Source: Hyphococcus aureus
Lineage (GTDB): Bacteria > Pseudomonadota > Alphaproteobacteria > Caulobacterales > Parvularculaceae
Direction: 5' to 3'
NCBI RefSeq assembly: GCF_042643165.1
Contig: NZ_JBHRSH010000002.1
Span: 1,116,001 to 1,180,000, forward strand
Length of the DNA: 64,000 nucleotides
Position 1 is the stretch's first letter; every line of letters starts with the position of its first letter. The position numbers were made by a program, and so were the translations under genes. Positions 36,097-44,561 of the stretch are shown one piece after another. The notes under the pieces were generated by a model that worked only from the letters and a program-made list of their open reading frames with translations, was not told where the DNA came from and made no database searches.

Positions 36097-37218
36097 ATGA
36101 ACCGCAAATTCCTATTCGCCGGCGGCGCAGGAGCCGCCCTGATCGCAGCGGCCGCCGCCGCCTATCTCTATGGTGGATTTGTTAGCGCACAGCCCGCTGA
36201 CGCCGCCGATGGCGCACAAGCGCAACAGGGTCCACCGCCTGCGCCAGTCACGGTCGCCAAGGCCGAACAGAAAAGTCTCGCACCGCGCGCCGAAACACCG
36301 GGCGCAGTCGTCTCCTTGCGCGACAGCCGCGTCGCCGCCGCCACCTCCGGAAAAGTTGAATGGGTCGCCGAAGTCGGGGCTGAGGTCAAAGAAGGTGATG
36401 TGATTGCACGCCTGGAACAGGCCGATGCAAAGTTCACGCGCGACGACACGGCGGCGCAAGTGCGGCGCTTGCGCGCGCGCGCCGACTATCTTGAAAGTTT
36501 CTATCAGCGTTTTGTCGGCCTCGAAGAAGCCGGTGAATCCGAAGCCTCCATGGATGAAATGCGCTCAAACCGTGATGAAGCAATTCAGGCCCTGCGGCAG
36601 GCTGAAGTCGCCCTGCAGCGCGCCGAGATAAACCTGGAACGCACCGAGGTGAAAGCGCCGTTCACTGGCCGTATTGTTTCCCAGGAAACGCAAATGGGCG
36701 AATACGCCAATCCCGGCACGGAACTGATCCGCCTCGTTGACACGATTCACCTCGAAGTGACGGCGCGCGCGCCAGCCGGCCTCACCCGTAATATTTCGCC
36801 AGGTGAAACCATTCGCGTTGCGAACGGCGCGGACATGCTCGACGGAAAAGTCCGCGCGGTTGTACCTGTTGGCGACGACCGCTCGCGCATGCTGGAGATC
36901 CGCCTCGAGCTTCCCGAAACAGACTGGTATATCGGCTCGGCGGTTCGCGTGAACCTGCCTTCCGACCGTCCGCGCACGGTGACGGCGGTGCCGCGCGACG
37001 CCCTTGTCCTGCGCGCCGACCAGATCAGTGTTTTCGTCATCGGCGAAGATCAGACCGCCAAGCGCGTCAATGTTGAACTTGGCGCCGCAGAGGGCGGCTT
37101 CATTGAGGTCATCGGCGACATACTGCCCGGCGACAATGTGGTGATCCGCGGCGGTGAGCGTCTTCGCGATGGTCAGTCAGTGAGCCTCTCGGCCATTCCA
37201 GCTGAGCCTTCGGCTTAG
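36097..37218 (+). CDS. RND periplasmic adaptor (membrane fusion) protein
   Basis: About 373 residues starting at 36097 after AAGGAGCT. N-terminal signal/anchor (FLFAGGAGAALIAAAAAAYL), then biotinyl-lipoyl-like halves, a coiled-coil hairpin (about residues 120-185, RRLRARADYLES...ALQRAEINLERTEVKAPF), and beta-barrel and membrane-proximal domains. Works with the permease just upstream; no outer-membrane factor (TolC) gene is present nearby. Its end overlaps the HPr gene by 4 bases on the other strand. Confidence 0.9.
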   Translation: MNRKFLFAGGAGAALIAAAAAAYLYGGFVSAQPADAADGAQAQQGPPPAPVTVAKAEQKSLAPRAETPGAVVSLRDSRVAAATSGKVEWVAEVGAEVKEGDVIARLEQADAKFTRDDTAAQVRRLRARADYLESFYQRFVGLEEAGESEASMDEMRSNRDEAIQALRQAEVALQRAEINLERTEVKAPFTGRIVSQETQMGEYANPGTELIRLVDTIHLEVTARAPAGLTRNISPGETIRVANGADMLDGKVRAVVPVGDDRSRMLEIRLELPETDWYIGSAVRVNLPSDRPRTVTAVPRDALVLRADQISVFVIGEDQTAKRVNVELGAAEGGFIEVIGDILPGDNVVIRGGERLRDGQSVSLSAIPAEPSA

Positions 37219-37505
37219 TCTTTTTCGCCGAAGCGATCCTGAACAAGCTTGACGATAGCGTCGACCGCTTCGGCGGCTTGCGGGCCTGTGGCGGAGATTT
37301 CAAGCTGGGCGCCTTTGCTCGCCAGCAGCATCAACAGATCAAGCTGTGAATCGGCGTAGGCCGTGCGATCATTATTTCGCACGGAAACCGTTGCATCGTA
37401 GGATTTCGCAAGCGACGAGAGATAACGCGACGGGCGGATGTGAAGGCCGAGCTTGTTGCAGACCTCTACAGTTTCGACAACCGGCTCTTCTTGCCCTTCA
37501 GACAC
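37215..37505 (-). CDS. ptsH: HPr-family phosphocarrier protein
   Basis: 96 residues. The phosphorylated His is His22 in LGLHIRPS (LHxRPA in most HPr proteins; Ser replaces the usual Ala), and the regulatory serine region is ADSQLDLLMLLAS with Ser53. It belongs to the nitrogen-type PTS typical of alphaproteobacteria lacking sugar permeases. It follows the EIIA gene by two bases on the same strand. Confidence 0.9.
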   Translation of the reverse strand: MSEGQEEPVVETVEVCNKLGLHIRPSRYLSSLAKSYDATVSVRNNDRTAYADSQLDLLMLLASKGAQLEISATGPQAAEAVDAIVKLVQDRFGEKD

Positions 37506-37506
37506 T

Positions 37507-37917
37507 CTAATCCGCCGCCTCTCCCGACAACACCCAGGAGGCGACGTTGATATATTTTCGTCCGGCCTCCTGCGCCGACTTCACCGCATCGGGAAGATCG
37601 TCTTCGGCGCGCGCAGAAGCGAGTTTTATGAGCATGGGCAAGTTGACGCCGGCGATGACTTCGGCGTTCGCTTTTTCCATTACCGAGATAGCGAGATTGG
37701 AGGGCGTGCCGCCGAACATGTCTGTGAGAATGATGACGCCTTCACCGCTGTCCACCGCTTTCGCCGCGTCGAGAATATCCTGCCGGCGCTTTTCCATATC
37801 ATCATCGGGGCCGATGGACACAGCTTTTACTTGCTCCTGCGGTCCGACAACATGTTCCGCTGCGGAGAGAAACTCTTCCGCAAGACGACCATGGGTGACG
37901 ACGACGAGACCGATCAT
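37507..37917 (-). CDS. PTS EIIA component, mannose family (ManX-like)
   Basis: 136 residues if started at the ATG at 37917; an ATG 15 bases upstream gives 141. The phospho-acceptor His9 lies in VVTHGRLAEE and TDMFGGTPSN is the family signature. In alphaproteobacteria this protein is part of the regulatory PTS together with HPr and usually lies after chvG and hprK. Here the chvG stop is only 80 bases upstream, so hprK is missing from the site. Confidence 0.9.
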   Translation of the reverse strand: MIGLVVVTHGRLAEEFLSAAEHVVGPQEQVKAVSIGPDDDMEKRRQDILDAAKAVDSGEGVIILTDMFGGTPSNLAISVMEKANAEVIAGVNLPMLIKLASARAEDDLPDAVKSAQEAGRKYINVASWVLSGEAAD

Positions 37918-37995
37918 GCTGTTTGCATCCACTCATTCAAGACACCGGATATGGTGCGTGTTTGTTCGCAGATGTCCACAAAAAAATAGAAGAAG

Positions 37996-39717
37996 TTAAC
38001 GGCCCGGAAGCTCCACCACAAACCGTGCGCCCAGGCGGGCGCTATCAGCAAAATTGGGGTCTTGAAGGCGGTTTTCGGCGTATATGCGCCCACCATGGGA
38101 ATTGACAATTTGTCGCGATATCGCAAGACCAAGACCGGAATTGTTGCCAAAGGCCGAGCCCGCGGGCCGCTTGGTGTAAAATCGCTTGAAAATCGATTCC
38201 AGATTGTCGGGTGGAATACCGGGTCCGTCGTCTTCGACAGTAATGCGCGCGAGCCCATTACGCGCGGTTGGCACGTCGAGCGTGATCCGCACTTCCCCCT
38301 CAGGCGGGCTGAAAGAACGCGCATTGTCGATCAAATTACGGATCACCTGACCGAGGGCAGCGGGGTTTCCTAATATGTAGGTGTCTCCCAATGGCTCATT
38401 AAATGTGACTTTCGCCTCACCTTCTTTTTGCGTATCGCCATACATGGACACAATGTCCTTGATGAGCCGACGGAGATCGACCGCATCACGACTTTCGCGA
38501 GCAAGCTCCGCATCGAGGCGGGATGCGTTGGAGATGTCAGTGATGAGCCGGTCCATGCGCGCCACATCCTTCTGGATGACGGCGAGAAGTTTTGCCTGCT
38601 GCTCCGGTGTCTTCGCAATCTGCAGCGTTTCGGCGGCGCTTCGGATGGATGTAAGCGGATTTTTCAATTCGTGAGAAACATCCGCGGCGAAACTTTCAAT
38701 AGCGTCAATCCGCGCATAGATGGCCTGCGTCATGGATTTCAGTGAGGCCGAAAGCTCGCCAATTTCATCTTTGCGATTGGTGAAATCAGGAATACGCGCG
38801 CGACCGGCGGCGGCGATCCCTTCGCGCACTTTGTCCGATGCGATTGCAAGCTGGCGGATCGGCTGCGCGATCATCGTGGTGAGCAGGAGCGAAGATAAAA
38901 TCGCGGCGGCAAAGGCCCAGCCGAAAAATGGCAGGATCGAGAGACGCGCATCCTCGACGAGCGCATCGATACCGCCGCTTTCTGCGGTCACGATGCCATA
39001 AATAGCCTGCACCCGCCGGATCGGGACTGAGACCGAGGCGACAAGTTCACCCTCTTCATCAAGACGCACCGACGCCGCCCCGCGCTCCGCCGCAAAAGGC
39101 GAAGAGGCAAGCGCCGCATTCAATTCGTCTTCGATAGAATGTCGCGCCGCCTCAGCGCGATAACTGCGCGAAAAAAAGCGCGAAACCCGCCGCCAAAGAC
39201 CTTCTTCTTCGATGGTGTTGATGAGGGACGATTGATCATCAATGGGCGGCAGGCTTTGCGCGACAATTTCATCCTGTCGCAGAACGACATCTTCGAGGAG
39301 CAGGAGTTTGGCGTCGGTCACCGGCGGCGTCGCAAAAGTTTGGGGCGCATTGAAAATCCGCACCCTGCCCTCAAAACTGTCCCATACGCGATTAAAAACC
39401 TCACGCACATCACGCTGACTTAGAGAGAGCGCACAAACAGCTTCGTTCTCTTGCCGGGCGATATCAGACGCCTCGACCGGCTGGCATGTGCTTTCATCAA
39501 TCGCCACCTGCGCGAGAACATCGGCAATGATTTGAGCCTGTGCGCGGACGCCTTCCAGCTTTGCCTGAATGAGGCCGTCGCGATATTGCGTCAGCGCGAA
39601 TGAGCCCAGGAGAAGAATGACAAGACCAATGAGATTGGCGAGGACAATGGTCAGCGTCAGCCGCGACACCGCAATGGGCGCGCGTCTTCGCCGCGCGATG
39701 CCGCCCTCTTCCTCCAT
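37996..39717 (-). CDS. chvG: Sensor histidine kinase ChvG/ExoS type
   Basis: 573 residues. Two membrane helices (about 22-44 and 262-283) enclose a periplasmic stimulus domain, then a HAMP, a HisKA domain with His349 in SHELKNPLTS, and an ATPase domain with N (RNLIDNAR), G1 (EDDGPGIP) and G2 (NSGLGLAI) boxes. It starts 4 bases after the ChvI gene, and the two form the acid/envelope-stress pair of the order. Periplasmic ExoR-like control is usual in rhizobia but no exoR is in the window. Confidence 0.9.
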   Translation of the reverse strand: MEEEGGIARRRRAPIAVSRLTLTIVLANLIGLVILLLGSFALTQYRDGLIQAKLEGVRAQAQIIADVLAQVAIDESTCQPVEASDIARQENEAVCALSLSQRDVREVFNRVWDSFEGRVRIFNAPQTFATPPVTDAKLLLLEDVVLRQDEIVAQSLPPIDDQSSLINTIEEEGLWRRVSRFFSRSYRAEAARHSIEDELNAALASSPFAAERGAASVRLDEEGELVASVSVPIRRVQAIYGIVTAESGGIDALVEDARLSILPFFGWAFAAAILSSLLLTTMIAQPIRQLAIASDKVREGIAAAGRARIPDFTNRKDEIGELSASLKSMTQAIYARIDAIESFAADVSHELKNPLTSIRSAAETLQIAKTPEQQAKLLAVIQKDVARMDRLITDISNASRLDAELARESRDAVDLRRLIKDIVSMYGDTQKEGEAKVTFNEPLGDTYILGNPAALGQVIRNLIDNARSFSPPEGEVRITLDVPTARNGLARITVEDDGPGIPPDNLESIFKRFYTKRPAGSAFGNNSGLGLAISRQIVNSHGGRIYAENRLQDPNFADSARLGARFVVELPGR

Positions 39718-39720
39718 CCC

Positions 39721-40419
39721 TTATGAGGCGTCCTTATATTTGTAGCCAACTCCGTAAAGAGTTTCGATCGAATCGAATTCCTTGTCGACCTGACGGAATT
39801 TTTTACGCACACGTTTAATATGGCTGTCGATGGTCCGGTCATCCACATAGACCTGATCATCATAAGCGGCGTCCATCAACGCATCACGGCTTTTCACAAA
39901 GCCCGGCCGTTGCGCGAGCGATTCCAGGATAAGGAACTCGGTGACGGTAAGGACAACCGGTTTGCCTTTCCAGGTACAGGCATGGCGCATGGGGTCCAAT
40001 GTCAGCTCCCCACGGCGCATGATTTTCTTTTCTTCTTCCTCAGTCGGCGTTTCGCTTGCCTGCCTGCGGCGCAAGACAGCCTTCACCCGCTCCAGCAGCA
40101 GCCGCTGAGAGAAAGGTTTTTTGACATAGTCGTCGGCGCCCATGGTGAGCCCCAGGACTTCATCGATTTCTTCGTCCTTGGAGGTAAGGAAGATGAGCGG
40201 CAAGCTGGAGCTTTGGCGGATACGGCGCAGAAGCTCCATTCCGTCCATGGTCGGCATTTTGATATCCGAGACGATCATGTCCGGCGGCGTAGCATTGATA
40301 TAGTCCAGCGCCGCCGCGCCGTCCTCAAAGGTTTTTACCGTGTGTCCCTCCGCCTCAAGAGCGATGGATACGGAGGTCAGGATGTTTTCGTCGTCATCGA
40401 CAAGCGCGATTGTCGCCAT
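39721..40419 (-). CDS. chvI: OmpR-family response regulator ChvI type
   Basis: 232 residues. Receiver domain with phospho-acceptor Asp52 in MIVSDIKMPTMDG and the acidic pair DDDE at 8-11, then a winged-helix DNA-binding domain (residues about 135-230, GYKYKDAS end). It heads the chvI-chvG unit and is likely to control envelope, motility and metabolic genes as in other alphaproteobacteria. Confidence 0.92.
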   Translation of the reverse strand: MATIALVDDDENILTSVSIALEAEGHTVKTFEDGAAALDYINATPPDMIVSDIKMPTMDGMELLRRIRQSSSLPLIFLTSKDEEIDEVLGLTMGADDYVKKPFSQRLLLERVKAVLRRRQASETPTEEEEKKIMRRGELTLDPMRHACTWKGKPVVLTVTEFLILESLAQRPGFVKSRDALMDAAYDDQVYVDDRTIDSHIKRVRKKFRQVDKEFDSIETLYGVGYKYKDAS

Positions 40420-40520
40420 CTTTTATTCAATCCCCTTGTGAATTCAAAATCTTACTAGATCGAGCCGCGGGCGTATAGAAGGCGCGGGCAAGGCGTTTTT
40501 GTGACCGGCGGCCTATTCTC

Positions 40521-40820
40521 TCAGTCATCGTCGCCAGCAGCCGCGTCTATAAAGGCCGCGAGGGCCGCATCACGCTGTGAAAGCCCGCCTGCATCATGGG
40601 TCGTCAGGGTGATTTCGACCCGATTATAGACATTAAACCACTCAGGATGATGATCGGCCTTTTCGGCGGCGAGCGCCACCCGGCTCATAAAGCCCCAAGC
40701 GCCGTTGAAATCATCGAAAACAAAGCTTTTCTTGACCGCATCCCGATCCTCCAGGGGGGCCCAGCCCGGATGATCCTTCAGGAAAACCGTCCGCTCTTCG
40801 GGGGTTAATTTCGCTACCAT
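40521..40820 (-). CDS. phhB: 4a-hydroxytetrahydrobiopterin dehydratase (pterin-4a-carbinolamine dehydratase)
   Basis: 99 residues from ATG 40820 with GGAGG just upstream. The signature EKADHHPEWFNVYNRVEITLTTHDAGGLS holds the three active-site histidines (57, 58, 75). It regenerates dihydropterin after aromatic amino-acid hydroxylation; phenylalanine hydroxylase itself is not in the window. Confidence 0.93.
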   Translation of the reverse strand: MVAKLTPEERTVFLKDHPGWAPLEDRDAVKKSFVFDDFNGAWGFMSRVALAAEKADHHPEWFNVYNRVEITLTTHDAGGLSQRDAALAAFIDAAAGDDD

Positions 40821-40942
40821 GGGACCTCCAAATGACTGACTCACGCGTCTCATTTAGGGGCGGCCGGGGTGTTTGTCATGCCTCTTGGTGGACTTCAGGG
40901 GCTAGCGCCCCAACCGAGAGCGTGGAGCGCCGATAAACGACC

Positions 40943-40974
40943 ATAAAAGGAAAGGGCCGCCCGAAGGCGGCCCC
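40943..40974 (-). terminator. Rho-independent terminator of the small ORF transcript
   Basis: On the minus strand GGGCCGCC, TTCG loop, GGCGGCCC, then TTTCCTTTTAT. It ends the short transcript carrying the 25-residue ORF at 41022-41099. Confidence 0.8.
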
Positions 40975-41021
40975 GCGATTTCCTCAGCCATCAGGCCTCA
41001 AGATCTCGTCAAATCCGGCGG

Positions 41022-41099
41022 TCAAACACTGTTCGAAGGCTGCTCCGAACCGCGTTCTTCCCACAAAGACCTCATTGGCTTTAAGAAATCACTCGACAT
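41022..41099 (-). CDS. Possible 25-residue small protein with perfect Shine-Dalgarno
   Basis: The reading frame MSSDFLKPMRSLWEERGSEQ... (25 residues) starts at 41099. Upstream, AGGAGGTGATCC is an uninterrupted match to the 16S anti-SD sequence, six to seven bases before the ATG. A strong terminator at 40943-40974 and one at 41254-41287 bracket it as a short monocistronic unit. A longer in-frame reading to 41249 has no such site. The peptide is amphipathic and charged, without membrane helix. I do not recognise it. Confidence 0.55.
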   Translation of the reverse strand: MSSDFLKPMRSLWEERGSEQPSNSV

Positions 41100-41253
41100 C
41101 GGATCACCTCCTCTCGTTGATTGAAACCTGACAGCAGCATGGCCCGCGCCGCGCCTCATGGCAAGGGGTGAAAGGTAAACGGGAAGGCGTTTGTGATAAG
41201 TGTTAACAAGCGCCAAGGGCCGATGGAGAGCGCTGAATACAACGTACACGAAT

Positions 41254-41287
41254 AAAAAAACGGCCCGGCGTTTCGCCGGGCCGTTTT
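41254..41287. terminator. Bidirectional terminator after the SNF transporter gene
   Basis: CGGCCCGGCG-TTT-CGCCGGGCCG, a 10-bp perfect stem, flanked by A7 on the left and TTTT on the right, so it can work in both directions. It ends the SNF transporter transcript. Confidence 0.9.
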
Positions 41288-41309
41288 ACATTCTGGTTTC
41301 GCTGTATTT

Positions 41310-42857
41310 TTATGAAGTCCCGACACCAATCATCGGCGCGATATAAGGAAGCCACAGCACTGAGTAAAAGATCACGACGAAAATACCGATGGGGCAAACC
41401 CAGCGGATTAAGAAGCGCCAGCGCTTGAACCAGACTTCAGACTTAAATCCGATCGCTTCACGCGCCGTTGAGGTGGACACTATCCAACCTGCGAAAATCG
41501 CAGTGATAAATCCAGCAATGGGAAGAATGATATCTGTTGTCGCCGAAAGGAAGCTCAACAACTCCATGTCCCTGAACAAAACAACATCGCCGAACGGATG
41601 CCAGGTGTTCCAAAAGCTCGACTGGTCCTCACCATTGGGGCCCACCGCCGGCACCTGGCTCAAGGCGTTGGCGACGCCAATAAGGAATACGACAAACCCG
41701 ATGCCGCCAGCGGAAAGAATGCGCTGATCGCTCTTGGTTTGCTCATCAGCCCATTTCGTCGATGTCTCAAGAAGCGCGATGGACGACGTAATCGCCGCAA
41801 AAAACGCCAGCAGGAAGAAGGCGAGCCCGAAGAGACCGCCAACTGGCATGCCATGAAACGCAAGCGGCAAAGTTTGGAACATCAAGGTCGGCCCGGAACC
41901 AGCGGCAAGTCCCATCGCAAAAACGATCGGAAAGATTGCAAGGCCCGCTACGATGCCGACGCCAGTATCCGCTATCGCCACGAGGCGCGCCGACCGCGGC
42001 AAGTCCTGATCCTCACGCATGTAAGCGCCGTAGGTCGCCATTAGCGCAGAACCAAGACCGATAGAAAAGAACGCCTGCCCCAATGCAGCGGAAATGACCG
42101 AGCCATCCTGAATGCCATGGAGAAGTCCACGCCGGATCGTTCCGTCAGCAAGTTCCGTGTCACCCAAGCGAACGCCAAGGAGAAAGTCGAGCCCCTGTGA
42201 GCGGTCGCCAGTCGCGATCGCGTAAAAGAACAATACGATGAGCAGAATAAAAAAGGCGGGCATCAGATAGGTGACCGCCGCCTCAATGCCGCCCTTGATG
42301 CCCCTCATGACGATGAGAACTGTGAGCACCATGAATAACCCATGATAAAAAATCATCCGGGTTGGATCGTTGAGAAGTTCGCCCAGCTTGGCGCTCACCT
42401 GTTCGTCGCTGAGACCCTCGAAGGCTGGAGCCGCAAGACCCGCCAGCCCTTTCGCGCCGATGGAGGCAAAAAGGTCGCCCCCGATCATTGTCACATAAGC
42501 CAGGACCCAGCCGGCGATGACCGAATAAAAGGTCAGGATAATGAAGGCGCCGAGCATCCCGATCCAGGACTGGAGAGACCAGAGCGGTGAGCGCCCTTCG
42601 GCTTTGGCGATCTTCACGACGCTGCCCACCGCCGACATGCCGCCCCGGCGGCCGATAAACAGCTCCGCGACCAGCACAGGCACCCCGATCAGCGCCACGC
42701 AGATGACGTAGAAAAGAACAAAGGCCCCGCCCCCATTCTCCCCTGCGACATATGGAAAGCGCCAGAGATTGCCGAGACCGACCGATGAGCCGATAGCGGC
42801 CATGATAAAGGCGGCCCGTGAGGACCAATGGGCGCCTTCGCCCGCAGTGCCTTGCAT
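41310..42857 (-). CDS. Sodium-dependent transporter, SNF family (LeuT fold)
   Basis: 515 residues, twelve helices. TM1 contains AIGSSVGLGNLWRFPYVAGENGGGAF, the sodium and substrate-binding unwound helix of the neurotransmitter:sodium symporter family. Bacterial members take up amino acids or related osmolytes with Na+, which agrees with a marine or saline setting. It stands alone, with a terminator right after it. Confidence 0.93.
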   Translation of the reverse strand: MQGTAGEGAHWSSRAAFIMAAIGSSVGLGNLWRFPYVAGENGGGAFVLFYVICVALIGVPVLVAELFIGRRGGMSAVGSVVKIAKAEGRSPLWSLQSWIGMLGAFIILTFYSVIAGWVLAYVTMIGGDLFASIGAKGLAGLAAPAFEGLSDEQVSAKLGELLNDPTRMIFYHGLFMVLTVLIVMRGIKGGIEAAVTYLMPAFFILLIVLFFYAIATGDRSQGLDFLLGVRLGDTELADGTIRRGLLHGIQDGSVISAALGQAFFSIGLGSALMATYGAYMREDQDLPRSARLVAIADTGVGIVAGLAIFPIVFAMGLAAGSGPTLMFQTLPLAFHGMPVGGLFGLAFFLLAFFAAITSSIALLETSTKWADEQTKSDQRILSAGGIGFVVFLIGVANALSQVPAVGPNGEDQSSFWNTWHPFGDVVLFRDMELLSFLSATTDIILPIAGFITAIFAGWIVSTSTAREAIGFKSEVWFKRWRFLIRWVCPIGIFVVIFYSVLWLPYIAPMIGVGTS

Positions 42858-43041
42858 AGGTGTTTCCCCTTGAAAATTGTGAACGCCAAAGTGGCGTATT
42901 CCGTTATTTTAGACAAATTTTTACGTTTGTTAGCAAATATTGCTCAATCGCCCACCCTTAAAAGGTTAGGCGGGAAGCCCAACTAGAGTTCGGACAAGGT
43001 GCGGGATAAGCGCCAGACGACGAATACGGGGACCAGGGACG

Positions 43042-43410
43042 TTGACGGAAACGCAGGTGAACCATAGTTCGGCCATTGAATTGGGCCAGATCGACAGCCT
43101 GATTTCGGCGGCAGGGGTCGATGGCACGCGGTCTATTCTTGAGGCTTTTCAACGCTCTACAACAGACCTCTTAAAGCTTTTGTCAGATGGCGTCGAAGAC
43201 GGCGCGCTGGAAGACGCCTATCGCACCGCTCATGCCGTCAAAGGTTCAGCCGCGAATGTGGGCGCGCAGTTGCTGGCCGAGACGGCCGCCGCCATCGAAA
43301 AGGCCTGCCGCTCGGGCGACGCCGCCAGCGCCGCCGCCAAGCTGGCCGACGCCCAATCCCATTTTGACCTCTTCTGCGTGCATTTCGAAGCGCATCTCGC
43401 GCAATTCTGA
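43042..43410 (+). CDS. Histidine phosphotransfer (Hpt) domain protein
   Basis: 122 residues; the start is a TTG, with a GTG at 43057 as an alternative. Hpt domain with the phosphorylatable His64 in AHAVKGSAANVGA. Monodomain Hpt proteins pass phosphate between hybrid kinases and response regulators, which must be encoded elsewhere. It is convergent with rodA. Confidence 0.82.
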   Translation: MTETQVNHSSAIELGQIDSLISAAGVDGTRSILEAFQRSTTDLLKLLSDGVEDGALEDAYRTAHAVKGSAANVGAQLLAETAAAIEKACRSGDAASAAAKLADAQSHFDLFCVHFEAHLAQF

Positions 43411-43412
43411 AT

Positions 43413-44558
43413 TTATAAAGAATCGCCCGAGCGATACATGTCCTGATCGCGATGGACATGGGCGCTCATCACCAACCCAAAACCGGCCATAATGGTCAGC
43501 ATCACCGTACCGCCATAAGAGACCAGCGGCAGCGGCACCCCAACAACAGGCGCGAGTCCCATCACCATTCCCGTGTTGATCAACACATAGAGCGTGAAGG
43601 TAGCGACGACGCCAACAGCCATCATTCGCGCGAAATGAAGTTTCGCCTGCATAGCTATGGAAAGGCCCACAAAAATCACCGCGAGATAAACCAGCAGAAG
43701 ACCAATGGCGCCGACAAAACCGAACTCTTCACCAAACACAGTGAAGATGAAGTCAGTCTGCATTTCCGGCAGGAATTTCAGCTGCGCCTGCGTGCCTTCC
43801 ATGAAACCTTTTCCGGTAAGGCCTCCGGACCCGATTCCGGTTTTCGACTGCAACAGGTGATACCCCTGCCCCAGAGGATCACGCTCAGGATCAAGAAACG
43901 TCGTAATCCGCCGAAGCTGGTACTCTTTCAAAATATCGAACCGATAAGCGGCGTAACCCGCAGCGACGCCCCCCAAAATACCAAGGAAGCCGATCCGCCA
44001 GGAAAGTCCGGCGACAAAAATCATGATCGCGCCGGTGGCAGCTAGCAAAAGCGCTGTACCGAGGTCGGGCTGGATGAAAATCAGCCCGACGGGCGCGCCA
44101 ACCATCAGCGCCGGCGGAATGAGATAGAGAATATGCGAGACCTGCTCGGCCCGAAGGCTGTGATAATAACGCGCCAACCCCAATACGAGACCGATCTTCA
44201 TTGCCTCTGACGGCTGGAACTGGAGGCCGCCGAATTCAATCCAGCGCCGTGCGCCCATATTTACTTCGCCAATGAACGGCACAAGCGCGAGCGCCAGCAG
44301 CGCTGCAAAGTAAGTGGGATAAGCCAGCGCCATCCAATATCGGATCGGGACCATGGCGACGCCAGTCAGAATGCCGAGCGCAGCGAGATAGCGAAGACCA
44401 TGCTTTATCGCCCAGGGCTCCCAGTTGCCTTCCGCTACTGAGTAAAGCGTGACGACCCCGGCGCCCGCGATCATTGTCAGCAGGATGATCAGCGGCCAGT
44501 GAAGCCTTGAAAGTTTGTCGCGCACCCCGCGGCGGCGGCCAGGAAGAATAATCGCCAT
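43413..44558 (-). CDS. rodA: Rod shape-determining peptidoglycan polymerase RodA
   Basis: 381 residues of the SEDS family with ten helices. Motifs such as GFILPEMQTDFIFTVFGEEFGF-like segments (here LKFLPEMQTDFIF, FGEEFGFVGA) and LVSYGGTVMLT are present. Glycan-strand polymerase of the elongasome, partner of PBP2 encoded directly upstream (3-base gap). Confidence 0.95.
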   Translation of the reverse strand: MAIILPGRRRGVRDKLSRLHWPLIILLTMIAGAGVVTLYSVAEGNWEPWAIKHGLRYLAALGILTGVAMVPIRYWMALAYPTYFAALLALALVPFIGEVNMGARRWIEFGGLQFQPSEAMKIGLVLGLARYYHSLRAEQVSHILYLIPPALMVGAPVGLIFIQPDLGTALLLAATGAIMIFVAGLSWRIGFLGILGGVAAGYAAYRFDILKEYQLRRITTFLDPERDPLGQGYHLLQSKTGIGSGGLTGKGFMEGTQAQLKFLPEMQTDFIFTVFGEEFGFVGAIGLLLVYLAVIFVGLSIAMQAKLHFARMMAVGVVATFTLYVLINTGMVMGLAPVVGVPLPLVSYGGTVMLTIMAGFGLVMSAHVHRDQDMYRSGDSL

Positions 44559-44561
44559 CGC

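Noticed and set aside
37914..38324. 136-residue minus-strand frame ending next to the EIIA gene, considered as hprK
   Set aside because: It overlaps chvG in another frame, has no P-loop or HprK signature and is a shadow.
40896..40911. GGGGC-TAGC-GCCCC hairpin after the pterin dehydratase region
   Set aside because: Short stem, no T run on either side and no gene end that requires it; not called a terminator.
41101..41112. GGATCACCTCCT on the plus strand, identical to the 3' end of 16S rRNA
   Set aside because: The flanking sequence is not rRNA. It is the complement of a perfect Shine-Dalgarno for the minus-strand small ORF.
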